64,000 nt of DNA from Isoetes taiwanensis (GCA_021234155.1 JAJEKV010000065.1:7527333-7591332); one strand, 5' to 3'; positions 43,921 through 53,945 are shown, counted from the stretch's first letter. The notes: generated by a model not told the origin, from the letters alone. Made by a program: numbers and translations.

Positions 43921-44900
43921 AGGGTTAGCTAAGGTCAAAGGAATGGAGTTTATGGGATCGTTGTACTTGGGGTTGACCTTGGCTCGCTGGACATTATACT
44001 TGGTCTAAGATTGCATTGAGAATATAAGCATCATAACTATAATGAAGATAAATGATTACTGAAAAAGCATCATAACTACTAGAATGAAGATAAATGATTA
44101 AGAAAAGCAAAAGACTACCGGGTTGGGGATTTAGATTTGGTTGCTTGTGATGATGGTTGTGTTTCAGTATCAAGGCATATGGATAGAGAGAATGCCCTTG
44201 TTCAACTTTTGCTCCTAAAGCTATTTGACATGGATGGCATAATTAACTTGTAATGAATCAATTCGGGGATTTTAGGGTCCCGCTCAAGGCCAACACCCCC
44301 ACTCCACGCCAAGACACGCTAAAGGTCCCGCCAACCGACAAGGAGAGGGCCTCCTAAACGCAAAAACCCGGGTGGAGTTGCGGGTGTCTAGAAGGGTTTT
44401 GTTTTGGGTGCCGGGTTTTGGTCTTCGCCACGTAACTTGGTCCCTAGGGCAATGTCGACGCTCGAAGTCCATTGGCAGAGCCAAATCGGGCAGATTCGGA
44501 GAGGGAGGTTGCCCGCCCATCCCCTGTGGCCTTGGGGAGAGGAAATTCGGGGCAAGCGGCTTCCTGGGATTTTTTAGGGTCCGTGGCTCGGGCGCCAACA
44601 CCCCCCTCCCGCGTCAAGTCACTTCCGCAAGGTCCCTACGAATCTGAAAAGGAGAGTGCCTCCAAAACGAAACCATGTGGGTTGTCGTTCTAGAAGGGTT
44701 TGCTTTTGGAGCCGACTTGGTCTCATTGCACCCTGGGACCTGGCCGAGAAGCCGCGAGAATCTGGAGCAAGGGAAACCGGAGCGGAGTTTGGGCTGTCCT
44801 CCTCCCGATGTGGCAAGTAGAAGTCGGGCGCTTTTTCTTGAGGGCAAGACATTCATAAATTCACAATTAATGCATTTACGAAAATAAATAAATTGATTTT
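43921..44900 (+). repeat. Type A spacer plus two modules, end of the main array
   Basis: The sequence returns to the A spacer (CTAAGGTCAAAGGAATGGAG, AAGCATCATAAC repeats), then modules near 44270 and 44568, then the GAGAATCTGGAGCAAGG tail. Identity to internal units is lower than among them, as is usual at the edge of a satellite array. Confidence 0.75.
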
Positions 44901-45930
44901 TTGCTGACGTGACATCTTACAATAAAATCCTAAAGTACTAGGGCCTAGACTATGAAGTCGATGTAGGCTGTGAAGAATCCGAGGAGGTCGGATGGTCTTC
45001 TGGCCACGGAACTTGGTCCCCAGGGCAATGTCGACGTTCTGAGTCCATTGGCTTGTGATGATGGTTGTGTTTCAAAGTATCAAGGCGTATGGATAGAGAA
45101 TGCCCCTGTTCAACGGATTTGCTCCTAAAGCTATTTGACATGGATGGCATAACTAACTTGTAATGAACGGTTTTTGTTTTCTAAACAATTGTACCTTGAT
45201 GAAAGATTGCTTCATAGTTTCCAAGTGGAAATTTTTTTAATGTGTCCGCACCGCCTTGTTGCCTCCCTAGTCAAAGACTCGCCTTTTTTCGATGCACACT
45301 CTTTTAGTTATGCATTTTATTGCATTTATGGTTCATAAATTCGTAGTTAATGCATGGCATGGAATTAAATTATGGTTTTTGGTCAGCTGGCTTCCATGGT
45401 CATCACCAGCATACAGGAAAATTTCCAAAATTTTCGGATAAGGTCCAGACCCAAGCGTTGGGGTTAGAACGCCCGCAGCCCGTTGTTGGGCAAGCATGAC
45501 TGGCACCCTTCCCCAAGTCAAACAAGGCGAGGACTTTGAATGGCCACCTCAGTAGAGGGGAGAGTCCCGTCCCCAGGAGACGGACCCCAAAAACGTTCTC
45601 GAGGCAGCCTGTCCTGGCACCGCCCCCTGGGGGGACTGTATGCTAATGAACACCCTCCTGCTCAGTTCCCCTATATATCCGACCGTTGAATCCTCCGTTC
45701 AAGGATCCAGCTCCGAGCAGGACCAAAAATCCAAGATCGGTCCGGGAGAACTCCCGTCAAACCGCTTGCCGCGTCTGAGGCTGCCCGTCAGAACGAGCAG
45801 GCGTGATTCGACTTCGCTCATACAATTTTCGCTGGTAGTAATAGAATCCGGAATGTGATTGACTGCATGCATGCCTCAGGACTGTTCAAATAAGCCTAGG
45901 GACAAACTTTAATGAGCATCACATTAAAAA
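44901..45930 (+). repeat. Diverged A/B satellite fragments
   Basis: Rearranged pieces are recognisable: GTCGGATGGTCTTCTGGCC-ACGGAACTTGG (44985), TCCATTGGC joined to the A spacer TTGTGATGATGGTTG (45040-45165), and a B block with CTTCCCCAAGTCAAACAAGGC to CGGTCCGGGAGAACT (45510-45760). The stretch 45165-45330 is unrelated AT-rich DNA. No gene is supported. Confidence 0.65.
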
Positions 45931-45936
45931 AAGATG

Positions 45937-46060
45937 CAAAAATAATAACGTCGCTATAACAAAATACGTCGCGGGGACGTCGCATGCGACGTAAAAACCG
46001 TAATTTATACGGTTGAAATAACGTCGCATGCGACGTGACGTCGCATGCGACGCTCTGTAA
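45937..46060. repeat. Cluster of ACGTCGCATGCGACGT palindromes
   Basis: Perfect 16-bp palindromes ACGTCGCATGCGACGT lie at 45977-45992 and 46021-46036. A 15-base copy lies at 46038-46052. CCGTAATTTATACGG (45998-46012) is another inverted repeat between them. AACGTCGCTATAACAAAATACG before them matches the start of the 18305 cluster. Closely spaced symmetric sites next to a gene-bearing unit suggest a transposon subterminal binding region. Confidence 0.65.
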
Positions 46061-46179
46061 TTTTTTGAACCCGCGGGCGTCCGGCTTTTCCGGAACTTCT
46101 TTTTGCCCTACTTTCTTCGAGCTTTTTGGGCGATCTGCGGCGCTACTACCCTGATCGACCTGCAAACAACTATTCTAAG

Positions 46180-47049
46180 GTTAGTATATCATATTTTTTA
46201 GATTGAATAGGTTTTTTGGATTGAATGGTGCATGCCCAACCTTCCTCTTTTTTTGGTTTCCTTTCCTTCCTCTTCTTCTTTGTTCTTGATTTTTTTTCTT
46301 CCCATTCTTCCATGCCTCATTCATTCTTCCTCCTTCTTTCTTCCTCATGCTTCATTTCTTCCTCATTCTTCCTCATGCTTCATTTCTTCCTCCTTCTTCC
46401 ATGCTTCATTCTTTCCTCATTCTTTCTTCCCATATTTCTTCTTTCCTCATTTCTTTCTCATCTTTCTCATTCTTTCTTCCTCATTCTTTCTCATTTCTTT
46501 CTTCCTCATGCTTTCTCATTCTTTATTCCTCACTCTTTCTCATTCTTCCTCATTCTTTCTCATTTCTTGCTTTCTCATTTCTTTCTCATTTCTTTCTCAT
46601 TTCCATTCTTTCTCATGCTTTCTCATTCCTCATTCTTTCCCTCCCTTCCTCATTTCTTTCTTCTCTTCCCTTCCTTATTCTTCATTTTTTCATTTCTTAT
46701 TCTTCATTCTTTTTAATTTCATTTCTTCATTCTTCATTTGTTTCTTATTCTTCACATTTCTTCCTCACTTTCCATTGGTCCTTTCTTTCCCTTCCCTTAT
46801 TTCTTCCTTCCATTCTATTCCCTTCCCTTCTCTTATTTCCTCTTATTTTCTTCATTCTTTCTTGTTTCTTCTCTTATTTCTTCTCTATTCTATCCTTATT
46901 TCTTCCCTTCTATTCTCTTATTTCTTTCTCTTGTTTTTATTTCTATCTCTTGTTTTCTATCCCCCCCCCCTTTTTTTTCCTTTTCTTTCTTCTTGATCTT
47001 TTTCTTCTTTGTTCTTATTCTTCTAATGCTTTGTTACTTACATTTGCAG
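46180..47049 (+). other. Candidate first intron with ~790-bp pyrimidine tract
   Basis: AAG|GTTAGT at 46179/46180 could be a donor and TTACATTTGCAG ending at 47049 an acceptor. Between them (about 46225-47010) the plus strand is almost only T and C, in irregular TTCTTCCTCATTC words. The two overlapping 254- and 255-residue frames here are Ser/Phe/Leu-only products of this composition and not genes. Homopurine-homopyrimidine DNA of this length can form triplex (H-DNA). The splice assignment is inference. Confidence 0.5.
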
Positions 47050-47106
47050 CAGCTTTCTATTACGATTTGGACCCCGGCGGGATCTTGTACACGCGTCCTT
47101 CTTTTG
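47050..47106 (+). other. Candidate small leader exon
   Basis: A 57-base segment CAGCTTTC...CTTCTTTTG lies between a good acceptor (TTTGCAG) and a good donor (GTAAGT at 47107). The next acceptor would be TTTGTTTGTAG at 48504, joining it to the kinase-like frame. It has no start codon and would be untranslated or part of an upstream frame. Confidence 0.35.
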
Positions 47107-47164
47107 GTAAGTAGTTGATCGTGACTTGCATTTTATTTTTTATAGTTTTAAGTAGGTTAAAACA

Positions 47165-47765
47165 ATTGATGGAGTGGCTTGTTCAAGGGCACGGGTCGGC
47201 TCCACCTAGAGTGGGGGAGGAACATGTACCCGGGTTCGAAGTCCACTTTCACTACAATCATAAATGTTTCCTAGGTTAATGAGTGGCTTGTTCAAGGGCA
47301 CGGTCGGCTCCACCTAGAATGGAGAGGACCACGTGCCGGGTTCAAGTCCACTTACAGTTCCACTTGTTATTTTTTAGGTTTAAAATAAAATTGTAGGGGC
47401 TTGTTCAAGGGCACGGTCGGCTCCACCTTGCGTGGAGAGGACTAGGTGTCCGGGTCCAAGTCCACTTTTCTTCTCATTCTTAGGTAGATGTGGCTACGGC
47501 AAGGACATGGTCGGCTCCACCGGGCGAAAGTGGGGAGGACCAAGTGTTGGGCCTTAGTTCACGTTATTGTCAATTTTTAGCTAGAGGTAGCTAGGGCAAG
47601 GACATGGTCGGCTCCACAGGTGAGTGGAGGGGACCAGATGTTCGAGCCCCTAGTCCCCATTCTTTTTTTTTTTTTTTTTTTTAGGTGCAGTGGCTAGGGG
47701 AAAGGGCATGGTCGGCTCCACCATGAGTGGGGAGGACCACGTGTTCGGGTCCTAATCATACTCTA
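47165..47765 (+). repeat. Six-copy array of a conserved CTCCAC...GTGGAG hairpin unit
   Basis: Copies lie near 47199, 47309, 47421, 47515, 47615 and 47717 (spacing ~95-112). Each reads GGCA-GGTCGGCTCCAC, a 4-8 base loop, GTGGRGAGGACC, then a GTGTTCGGGTC or GCCGGGTTCAAGTCCAC tail. Stem bases are kept while loop bases vary (CTAGA, CTTGC, CATGA, AGGTGA). The GGTTCAAGTCC tail resembles a tRNA B box. Three related copies are at 12.18-12.43 kb. The role is unknown. Confidence 0.7.
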
Positions 47766-48300
47766 GCCTAATCCAGCCCGATCTAATCTAGTCTATCTAG
47801 CTTATTCCATGGGTCCAAAGCCTCCTCTATTATCTAGCCAAATCTAGCTTTTGATCCAGGAAGTAAGGGTCTATTCGCACCCATGGTCAAGTTTAGTTAA
47901 GTTATTTTTATCGTTAAGTTAAGTTAACAATGGCGATTCCCTTCACACCGGTGCTAGTTAAAAAAAAAATAGGTTAGGCTAACTTAATGTAATACTAATT
48001 AGCACTAAAAGCTTTGGTAAAAAAAAAATAACTTAACTAATTAACTAAAGTATTTGAACATGTCTAATTAAGTTAGCCAAAGGCATAAAAATTATAAGCA
48101 CAATTAACTAAACTTAAAGTGACCTCTATAGTGCTAATTTCTAATTTAGTTATTTTTTAGTTAATTTTGCTAACTAATCAGAACAAGGTGCGAAGATAAG
48201 TTTAGGTAGTGTTTTTGGTTAAAAAGTTAACTAAATTTGGGACTATCGCTAACTAATTAACTAGTAATCTGAATGTAAATTGTGGTAGGGTCGAATACCC
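47766..48300 (+). other. AT-rich segment of TTAACTAA/AGTTAAGTT words, no gene
   Basis: Repeated TCTAGCC/ATCTAGTCTA words (47760-47860) are followed by irregular GTTAAGTTAAGTTAAC and TTAACTAATTAACTAA words. Several short inverted repeats occur. No frame or known element is recognised; intronic sequence is possible. Confidence 0.5.
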
Positions 48301-48504
48301 TAATCTAACCTATTTAGTTTTTCTTGTTTCTTCTTCTTTTTTTTTTTCTTGCTTTCGGGGGGGGATCGGATAAGGTATTAGTCGCCATAGGGCGTGTTAT
48401 AAGTAATGATTATATGGTGCATACATGTTTGATATTGTCGTACTATGTTGCATTTACTTTGTGCATGCTTGGCTTTTGTATTCATTATTTTGTTTTGTTT
48501 GTAG

Positions 48505-50039
48505 GCATAAAATGGCCTCAGGAAGGGACAGAGATGCTTTGTGAAATTAGGGCATCCTCATCAATCAAATATGCGCCTGAGACCGACCCGGAACGACATA
48601 TGCAAAGCGATGATCGAATTAACCGTTTTGTAGCATCGGTTGAGAAAGAATGGCGGTCTCCAATTATGTGGGAGGTGGCGAGCATGAGTCCGAGTTGGAA
48701 GATATGATGAGAAAGAACTTAAAGTCTTGGGTTTGCAACCTGAGGCGAATTGAGGATGCTACTTAAGTATAAAGTGCCACTTATGAGCCCCTATCTTTGA
48801 GGCATACATTGGGACGATGGGCTAATTGTGGCCCGAAGTGCAAAGGTCGGACGCAAAGATCACAAGATGGCGATGGGTCTCAATTCGAGCGGTGAAGGAG
48901 TTAGATAGTCTTATCCATGGTGGGAGCTCTATTGGTGCAGTGGGTTAGATTATCATTACATGCTCATGATAAATGTGTCGCATTTATTGTGACATTCCGT
49001 GGATCTTTGTTGGAGTTATAAAGTGCATTGGTAGTAAACAAGGCGCGAGATATACCAAATCCGGATCTTGGGAACCCTGTACTTTAATCAAGATGATTAT
49101 TATCTTGGCATTGTGTGGAGGCCAAGATAGAGCTGCATCATGGTTGTTGGTGACAAGTATATCCGTTTCAAGAGCCCAAGTCCAAAGATTGGCCACACCC
49201 CTTGGACTTGCCCCCGAGGTCTTTTTGTGGAGATGAGCCACGGGGATCAATGGTAGTCTTGCCATTCATGAATGGAGGAACCCTTTGCGAGAATTACTTG
49301 ACCATCTTCGAGCCAATTCTCTTCTTATAGGAGATGGTCAAATGCAATGCATAGTGCTCCAAGAAGGGCTGATATGAAGATAAGTGCGGAGTGGAAAGCC
49401 AAAATGAGACTCGTGTATAAGTACGTCCCAGAAATAGCTCTCGCTCTTGCAGAAGGAGTCTATGCCATCCACGCTCCAGGTTGGACACACACAAAGCTCA
49501 ATTGCAAAAGGGTCAAACTCCATTTTGATGACTCCCTTACAAATGTGTGGGTGGCTATTGGTGATTGGGACCACGGCCCTCCGCTTTTTTTTGCAAGGAG
49601 CTTAATGCCCAAATTGAAGAGTCGTTATACACTACAAGATGGAACGGTGCGATATCCTTGGTGGGAGAAGAGAGTTTTTACATCATCATCAGATGACCAA
49701 GCATCATGGGGGCATGAGATATCTGACATATATTCCCTGGGCTACATTTACGAGATGCTCCTTGATTTTGTCCAGGCAATGCGGCTTATGGGGTTGTGTG
49801 TTGAGATAAACCCAACCGACCGATACTCTAGCACATTGGACATCATCCAACATATGAAGGTCCAAATGATGATGGATAGAGAGCTGGTGCACATGGATCG
49901 CCCATCTATTGCTCGCGTCGTCGATGTGTTCAAAACAGCAGGGCTTTCTTCTGATATAGTTGTGAGAGAGAGACGACATATGAAGTGTGGTGATCCACTT
50001 GAGATGGCTAAGCTACTGTTAAATGCTTGCAAGAAGTGA
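48505..50039 (+). CDS. Kinase-fold protein lacking catalytic residues (pseudokinase-like), frames broken upstream
   Basis: The open 3' part (49347-50039, 230 residues) has a kinase C-lobe layout. EIALALAEGVYAIHAPGWTH (about residues 29-48) leads to HTKLNCKRV in the place of HRDLKPENI. GDWDHG stands in the DFG position, then WGHEISDIYSLGYIYEMLL, matching the SDVYSFGV helix, and NPTDRYSSTLDIIQHM, the R-anchored helix. The catalytic-loop Asp is Lys and the Asn is Arg, so phosphotransfer is unlikely. Upstream frames (48505-49340) give EKEWRSPIMWE, DKYIRFKSPSPKIGH with TPWTCPRGLFVEMSHGDQW, and HEWRNPLRELLDHLRANSLL, in three frames. It probably once read as one protein of about 480 residues. A poly(A)-rich AT tail follows 50040. 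Confidence 0.6.
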
Positions 50040-50179
50040 TTAATATAATTTTGTCTTCCTATTTGAGGCTTGTTGTAACCAATAAATGTTTTTTATTCAA
50101 AATTACTAATGAAAAAAGTAATTTATTAATCAAAAAAATTATTATTAATGGTAAATAAATTATTAATCATAACTTGTAG

Positions 50180-50345
50180 ATAAAGTGTCGCTACAGATGT
50201 CAAACCCTAGGTTTTGTGTGCTACATCATCAAACCCTAGATTGTAAATGCCATGTGGCACAATCTAGGGTTTGATGATGTGGCACACGCAAGCTAGGGTT
50301 TGATGACATGGCACTTACTATGATGTGGCACTGACCCCGAATTTT
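50180..50345. repeat. Foldback element with AAACCCTAG arms
   Basis: A 27-bp arm at 50218-50244 and its complement at 50259-50285 differ at one base and are separated by 14 bp. The arm reads GTGCTACATCATCAAACCC and continues TAGATTGT. Partial further copies (CTAGGGTTTGATGACATGGCAC) follow to 50330. A related sequence is at 62160-62225. The small size and symmetry suggest a MITE-like or hairpin element. GTGTCGCTACAG at 50187 precedes it. Confidence 0.65.
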
Positions 50346-51240
50346 GGTCCACAGTGGTTTTTTAGTTGTACGGAAGTGTTGTTTTATGCCAAAAACAACA
50401 CCAAAATGGCCCCAAAAGTCCACGTGGCCCGTTTATCCGGATTTGCACAAAGAGACAGTGGTTTTTTGGCAAAAAATCCCACGGTGGTCTTTTAGCAGAA
50501 AAAAACCACGCATAGAAAAAATTGACGTAGTTTTTGTGATTTTTTTGTCAACGTGTATTTTTTTCCTTCTTGACTGTTGTTTTTGGAGTAGCCACGCGTT
50601 GTTTGTCTTGTAAATAGCACATGTAGGTTCGAATATTAGTACACGTGGAAAACTAAAAAGGACAGTTGTTTTTCTCTTTTCCATTTGTGTGTTTTTTTTT
50701 CTCTATTTGTAGTTTTTTTAAGTTGACATTGTTTTCCCAAAAAAATATACATAATTTTCAAGAAATCCACATGTTTTGTATAAAAAAACAATTTGTTTTC
50801 AAATGTTGTTTTCCTCAATGTGACATGTAGAAAGTAGAAAGTAGACGCATCATTTTTTAAAATAGTTGTTTTCAAATGTTGTTTTTGCGGGGAAAAAAAA
50901 AAAAACCACACATGGCCTTTCATTTCTAGCGTTGTTTTTGGATCAAAATTTTAAAAACCACATAATTAGAAAAAAAATTGACATGTAGATAAAGCAATAC
51001 TACACGCATAGAAACAATATTACAAGTAAAACAATGTGTTGTTTACGCGGAGAAACAATGTCACAAGTAAAACAATGCATTGTTTTTAATATCTAATAAC
51101 CAATCAAACATTGACACGTGGCACACTCAAATAAAAAATTAATACAAATCACAATTTAAAGCCAATATAATCATATTTTATTTTTTTCGGTATGAATTTT
51201 TTTTGGGAATCGAGTATTGTTTTTGACCATTATTTCTAAG
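50346..51240. other. AT-rich region with GTTGTTTT/AAACAATG words, no gene
   Basis: Many copies of GTTGTTTT, CAAATGTTGTTTT and CACGTGG-like words occur on either strand, including tandem GTAAAACAATG-GTTGTTT pieces at 51025-51090. Frames of 83-95 residues on the minus strand are lysine-rich translations of A runs. I see no gene or known element. Confidence 0.5.
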
Positions 51241-53285
51241 TGCTTGATTCCACAAACGTTCTTTATTTTATGCCACATATCTAAGGTTGGCAAATTTTTT
51301 ATCATAAGTTCTTGTGTTAAGTTCCAATGGTACAAGAGTGGGCACTTATAAAACTAAAACTATAGAAAACAATCAATTAAAATTACTTTTATATTTACAA
51401 TACAAGAACTTCATATCTTTAATATTTAACAATTGAAACCAGAGATTACATTCCAGAATTCCAAATGATGTTTACATTCCATTTTACACTTCAGTACCAC
51501 AGATCAGCTTCTACTGTGTTAAAAGCCAAGTTCAGGCGATGGCTATCCTGGCCTCAGTAAAGAAACCAACATTAAATCAATATCGGACTCTGCTGTAAAC
51601 TCACTAGCACAGAGCCAACAAAAATCATCTTGTAACAAATATTCCAGATCCATTTTATTCCGCTGCATTATCCAAGCAAAAAAGACATGAAACTGTTGAA
51701 AGGTTCAAGGTATGATGTACTCTGCCTGCACTGTCAGTATGGGATTTGAACCCAAGGGTCGAGTGGCAAGCTCCAAGCTCCATTAAGAGGCCTATTGCTT
51801 CAGGATTTTGAGCTTTTACCAGAAATTAAATACAATAAGAATTAACCAGATACAGAAGATTCAAAATCTACTGTCATCGCCCTACACCGCCATAGTTCTT
51901 TGCTATATTTTTTCAACCCTCTGTACCTAACCAGCCATAGTTCCTTCAACTCTTTCTACCTACCTAACCATTACGAATGCTTTGTGGTCGGCCTGACAAA
52001 CCTATCATGCAAAACTTCTTAGATCTGTCTCGTGCATAGAAAATAAGCGAAAAAAAAAAGAACCTCTAGATCTTTGTTACGCAAGAAAGCGGCGGGCGAT
52101 ATCAAACGCCCTAGGTGCTTGAAGCCCTAAGCGCAAAAAAGAGTAGCCGGGGATCAAATTTGCTCCTCGATTTCTCAAATGGAGCTCCCGAAGGCCTCCG
52201 CTTTGCCCCATCCAGGCAAGAAAAGCTCATGATTTGTCAAGTTTTGAGCATTCTACACCTCCGGAAAAGACGGAGGCATCATTGACTTTAAAGATGAGAA
52301 AGACTAGAGGAGATAAAAGAATACAAAAGAATGAATAGGCAACCGATTTGAAGAAGTTGTAGAAAAAAATGAAGGCGGATGGCGTTCTGAGTCAGCAGAG
52401 CCGGCCATGAAGAAACTTCAAAGGCTTGAGAAGTAAAATGCTTGGGCGGAAATGCTCTGGGCAGAAATCACCATATTTGGAACCATAGCCATCCGGATCG
52501 CCATATATTTGGAACCATAGCCATATTTGGAGAAAGATGCGCCAAAGCGGGAGAAAGAAAGCAATGGCTGTGATAAGAATCTTATCCATTAATCTCAGCC
52601 CTTTATTTTGTAGCCAATAAAATCATAGGGCGAGGATCGCGATCTTCAGCGTCCATCTCTATTGTCGATAAATCGGCGTAAAAGCAGAGCCAATAAGATG
52701 ACAGTACCAAAATCACCATCTGGGCCGTTTATCTTCATCAAATCTGAACCGTTATTCTCACATTTGATATTTGATGGGGCATTTTTCCACCACACATTTT
52801 AATTCTCAATTTTAGTTTTCAACCTAACTACTTCCATCTACTTCCTGCAATCTTCAACAAGCCATATGGCCATAGCCAATAATATGGCTGGAACATATTG
52901 TTCATTCTCAATGAGTGTTGGGATTTTGGGGTTGAAATTAAAAATCTCTCGTCAAAAGCCGATTATCAAAGTCGGTGTTTTCCTATGGGTAAGTCAAGAC
53001 ATCAAAATCTTATGACAAGTTTTCCCGTGGGTAATATCAATGCATTTTCTTTTAGGTGCCTAGAGTTTGGAAATGCTACATATGCATTTCTAGCATTTTT
53101 ACTTGGCGCCATATATCATAAGGTAAACTTGTGGGCCATGATATGATCAATCCTTGGTCCTTTGTACTTCTAGAATGATTCTTTGGATAACCATAGAAAC
53201 ATTCTTTACAAAGTTAGGTCTACAAATCCATAGGTAATAAATGTTTATAATGGAATATTGATGTCGTTCCACATGTGACACCAGC
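51241..53285. other. Low-copy-looking DNA without a supported gene
   Basis: This is the least repetitive-looking 2 kb of the window. Short frames (for example 52898-53146, 82 residues, ECWDFGVEIKNLSSKADYQS) have no recognised domain. A 28-base near-duplicate with CATATTTGGAACCATAGCCAT lies at 52470-52530. A possible SINE piece is listed separately. Confidence 0.4.
51715..51815 (-). repeat. Possible tRNA-derived SINE fragment
   Basis: On the minus strand TAGGCCTCTTAATGG (A-box-like) is followed about 35 bases later by GGGTTCAAATCCCA, an excellent tRNA B box with a short complementary stem. No intact tRNA cloverleaf is formed. Box spacing suits a tRNA-like SINE head. No tail or target duplication is recognised. 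Confidence 0.35.
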
Positions 53286-53289
53286 AAAG

Positions 53290-53425
53290 GGCATGGAAAA
53301 AATGATGTGGCCCTCGGGTTGGTGACATGGCATGCCAAGTAAGCAATGTCAAGTTTTGACTAGGCCATTAATGAAAAGATGTACATCTTTGGTTTTCATG
53401 GGGTGGCGTTGGCAAATTTTGGGTG
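53290..53425 (+). repeat. Left copy of a ~115-bp inverted duplication
   Basis: The segment GGTGACATGGCATGCCAAGT...AAATTTTGGGTGACATGGC occurs in reverse complement at 59730-59850. Shared internal blocks are AGTCAAAACTTGAC-type and GATGTACATCTTTGGTTTT. AAAGATGTACATCTTT is itself a 16-bp palindrome (one mismatch to AAAAGATGTACATCTTT context). It directly precedes a 19-bp satellite field. Confidence 0.75.
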
Positions 53426-53945
53426 ACATGGCATCTAGGCTCCAACATGTTTGAGCATAGGTGGCATGTTTGAGCCTATGGCATGTTTGGCGTCACGTGG
53501 CATGTTGGAGCCTAGGTGGCATGTTTGAGCCACCTTGGTATGTTTGAGCCTAGGTGGCATGTTGGAGCCACCTTGGCATGTTGGAGCCACCTTGGCATGT
53601 TTGAGCACGTTGCAGCCTAGGTGGCATGTTTGAGCCACCTTGGCATGTTGGAGCCACCTTGGCATGTTGGAGCCTAGGTGGCATGTTGGAGACCGTGGTG
53701 GCATGTTTGAGCCACCTTGGCATGTTAGAGCTTGCATGGCATGCTTGAGCCAAATTGGCATGTTGGAGCCCGCATGGCATGTTTGAGCCACCTTGGCATG
53801 TTAGAGCTGCATGGCATGCTTGAGCCAAATTGGCATGTTGGAGCCCGTGGCATGTTTGAGCCACCTTGGCAAGTTGGAGCATAGGTGGCATGTTAGAGCC
53901 CGCATGGCATGTTTGAGCATGTTGGAGCCTAGGTAGTAGCCCATG
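53426..53945 (+). repeat. 19-bp satellite field 1 (GGCATGTTKGAGCC)
   Basis: Two alternating 19-mers make the field: GGCATGTTTGAGCCACCTT and GGCATGTTGGAGCCTAGGT. Across a junction, AGGTGGC...GCCACCT forms 7-bp inverted arms around ATGTTTGA. Because 19 is not a multiple of three, each frame meets the same words every 57 bases. Long frames such as 53550-54008 (minus, 152 residues) repeat SNMPRWLKHA/QTCHLG-type peptides. Those frames are open by repetition and are not listed as genes. Confidence 0.85.

Noticed and set aside
18380-44900. Ribosomal DNA intergenic spacer as an explanation of the GC-rich repeats
   Set aside because: No 18S, 5.8S, 25S or 5S rRNA sequence is seen in or next to the array, and the unit changes type without an rRNA gene.
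46225-47118. Two overlapping ORFs of 254 and 255 aa on the plus strand
   Set aside because: They are translations of an almost pure T/C tract, giving only Ser, Phe, Leu, His and Ile runs in two or more frames at once. Composition explains the lack of stops.
51735-51800. Functional tRNA gene on the minus strand
   Set aside because: A good B box is present, but acceptor, D and anticodon arms cannot be folded properly around it.
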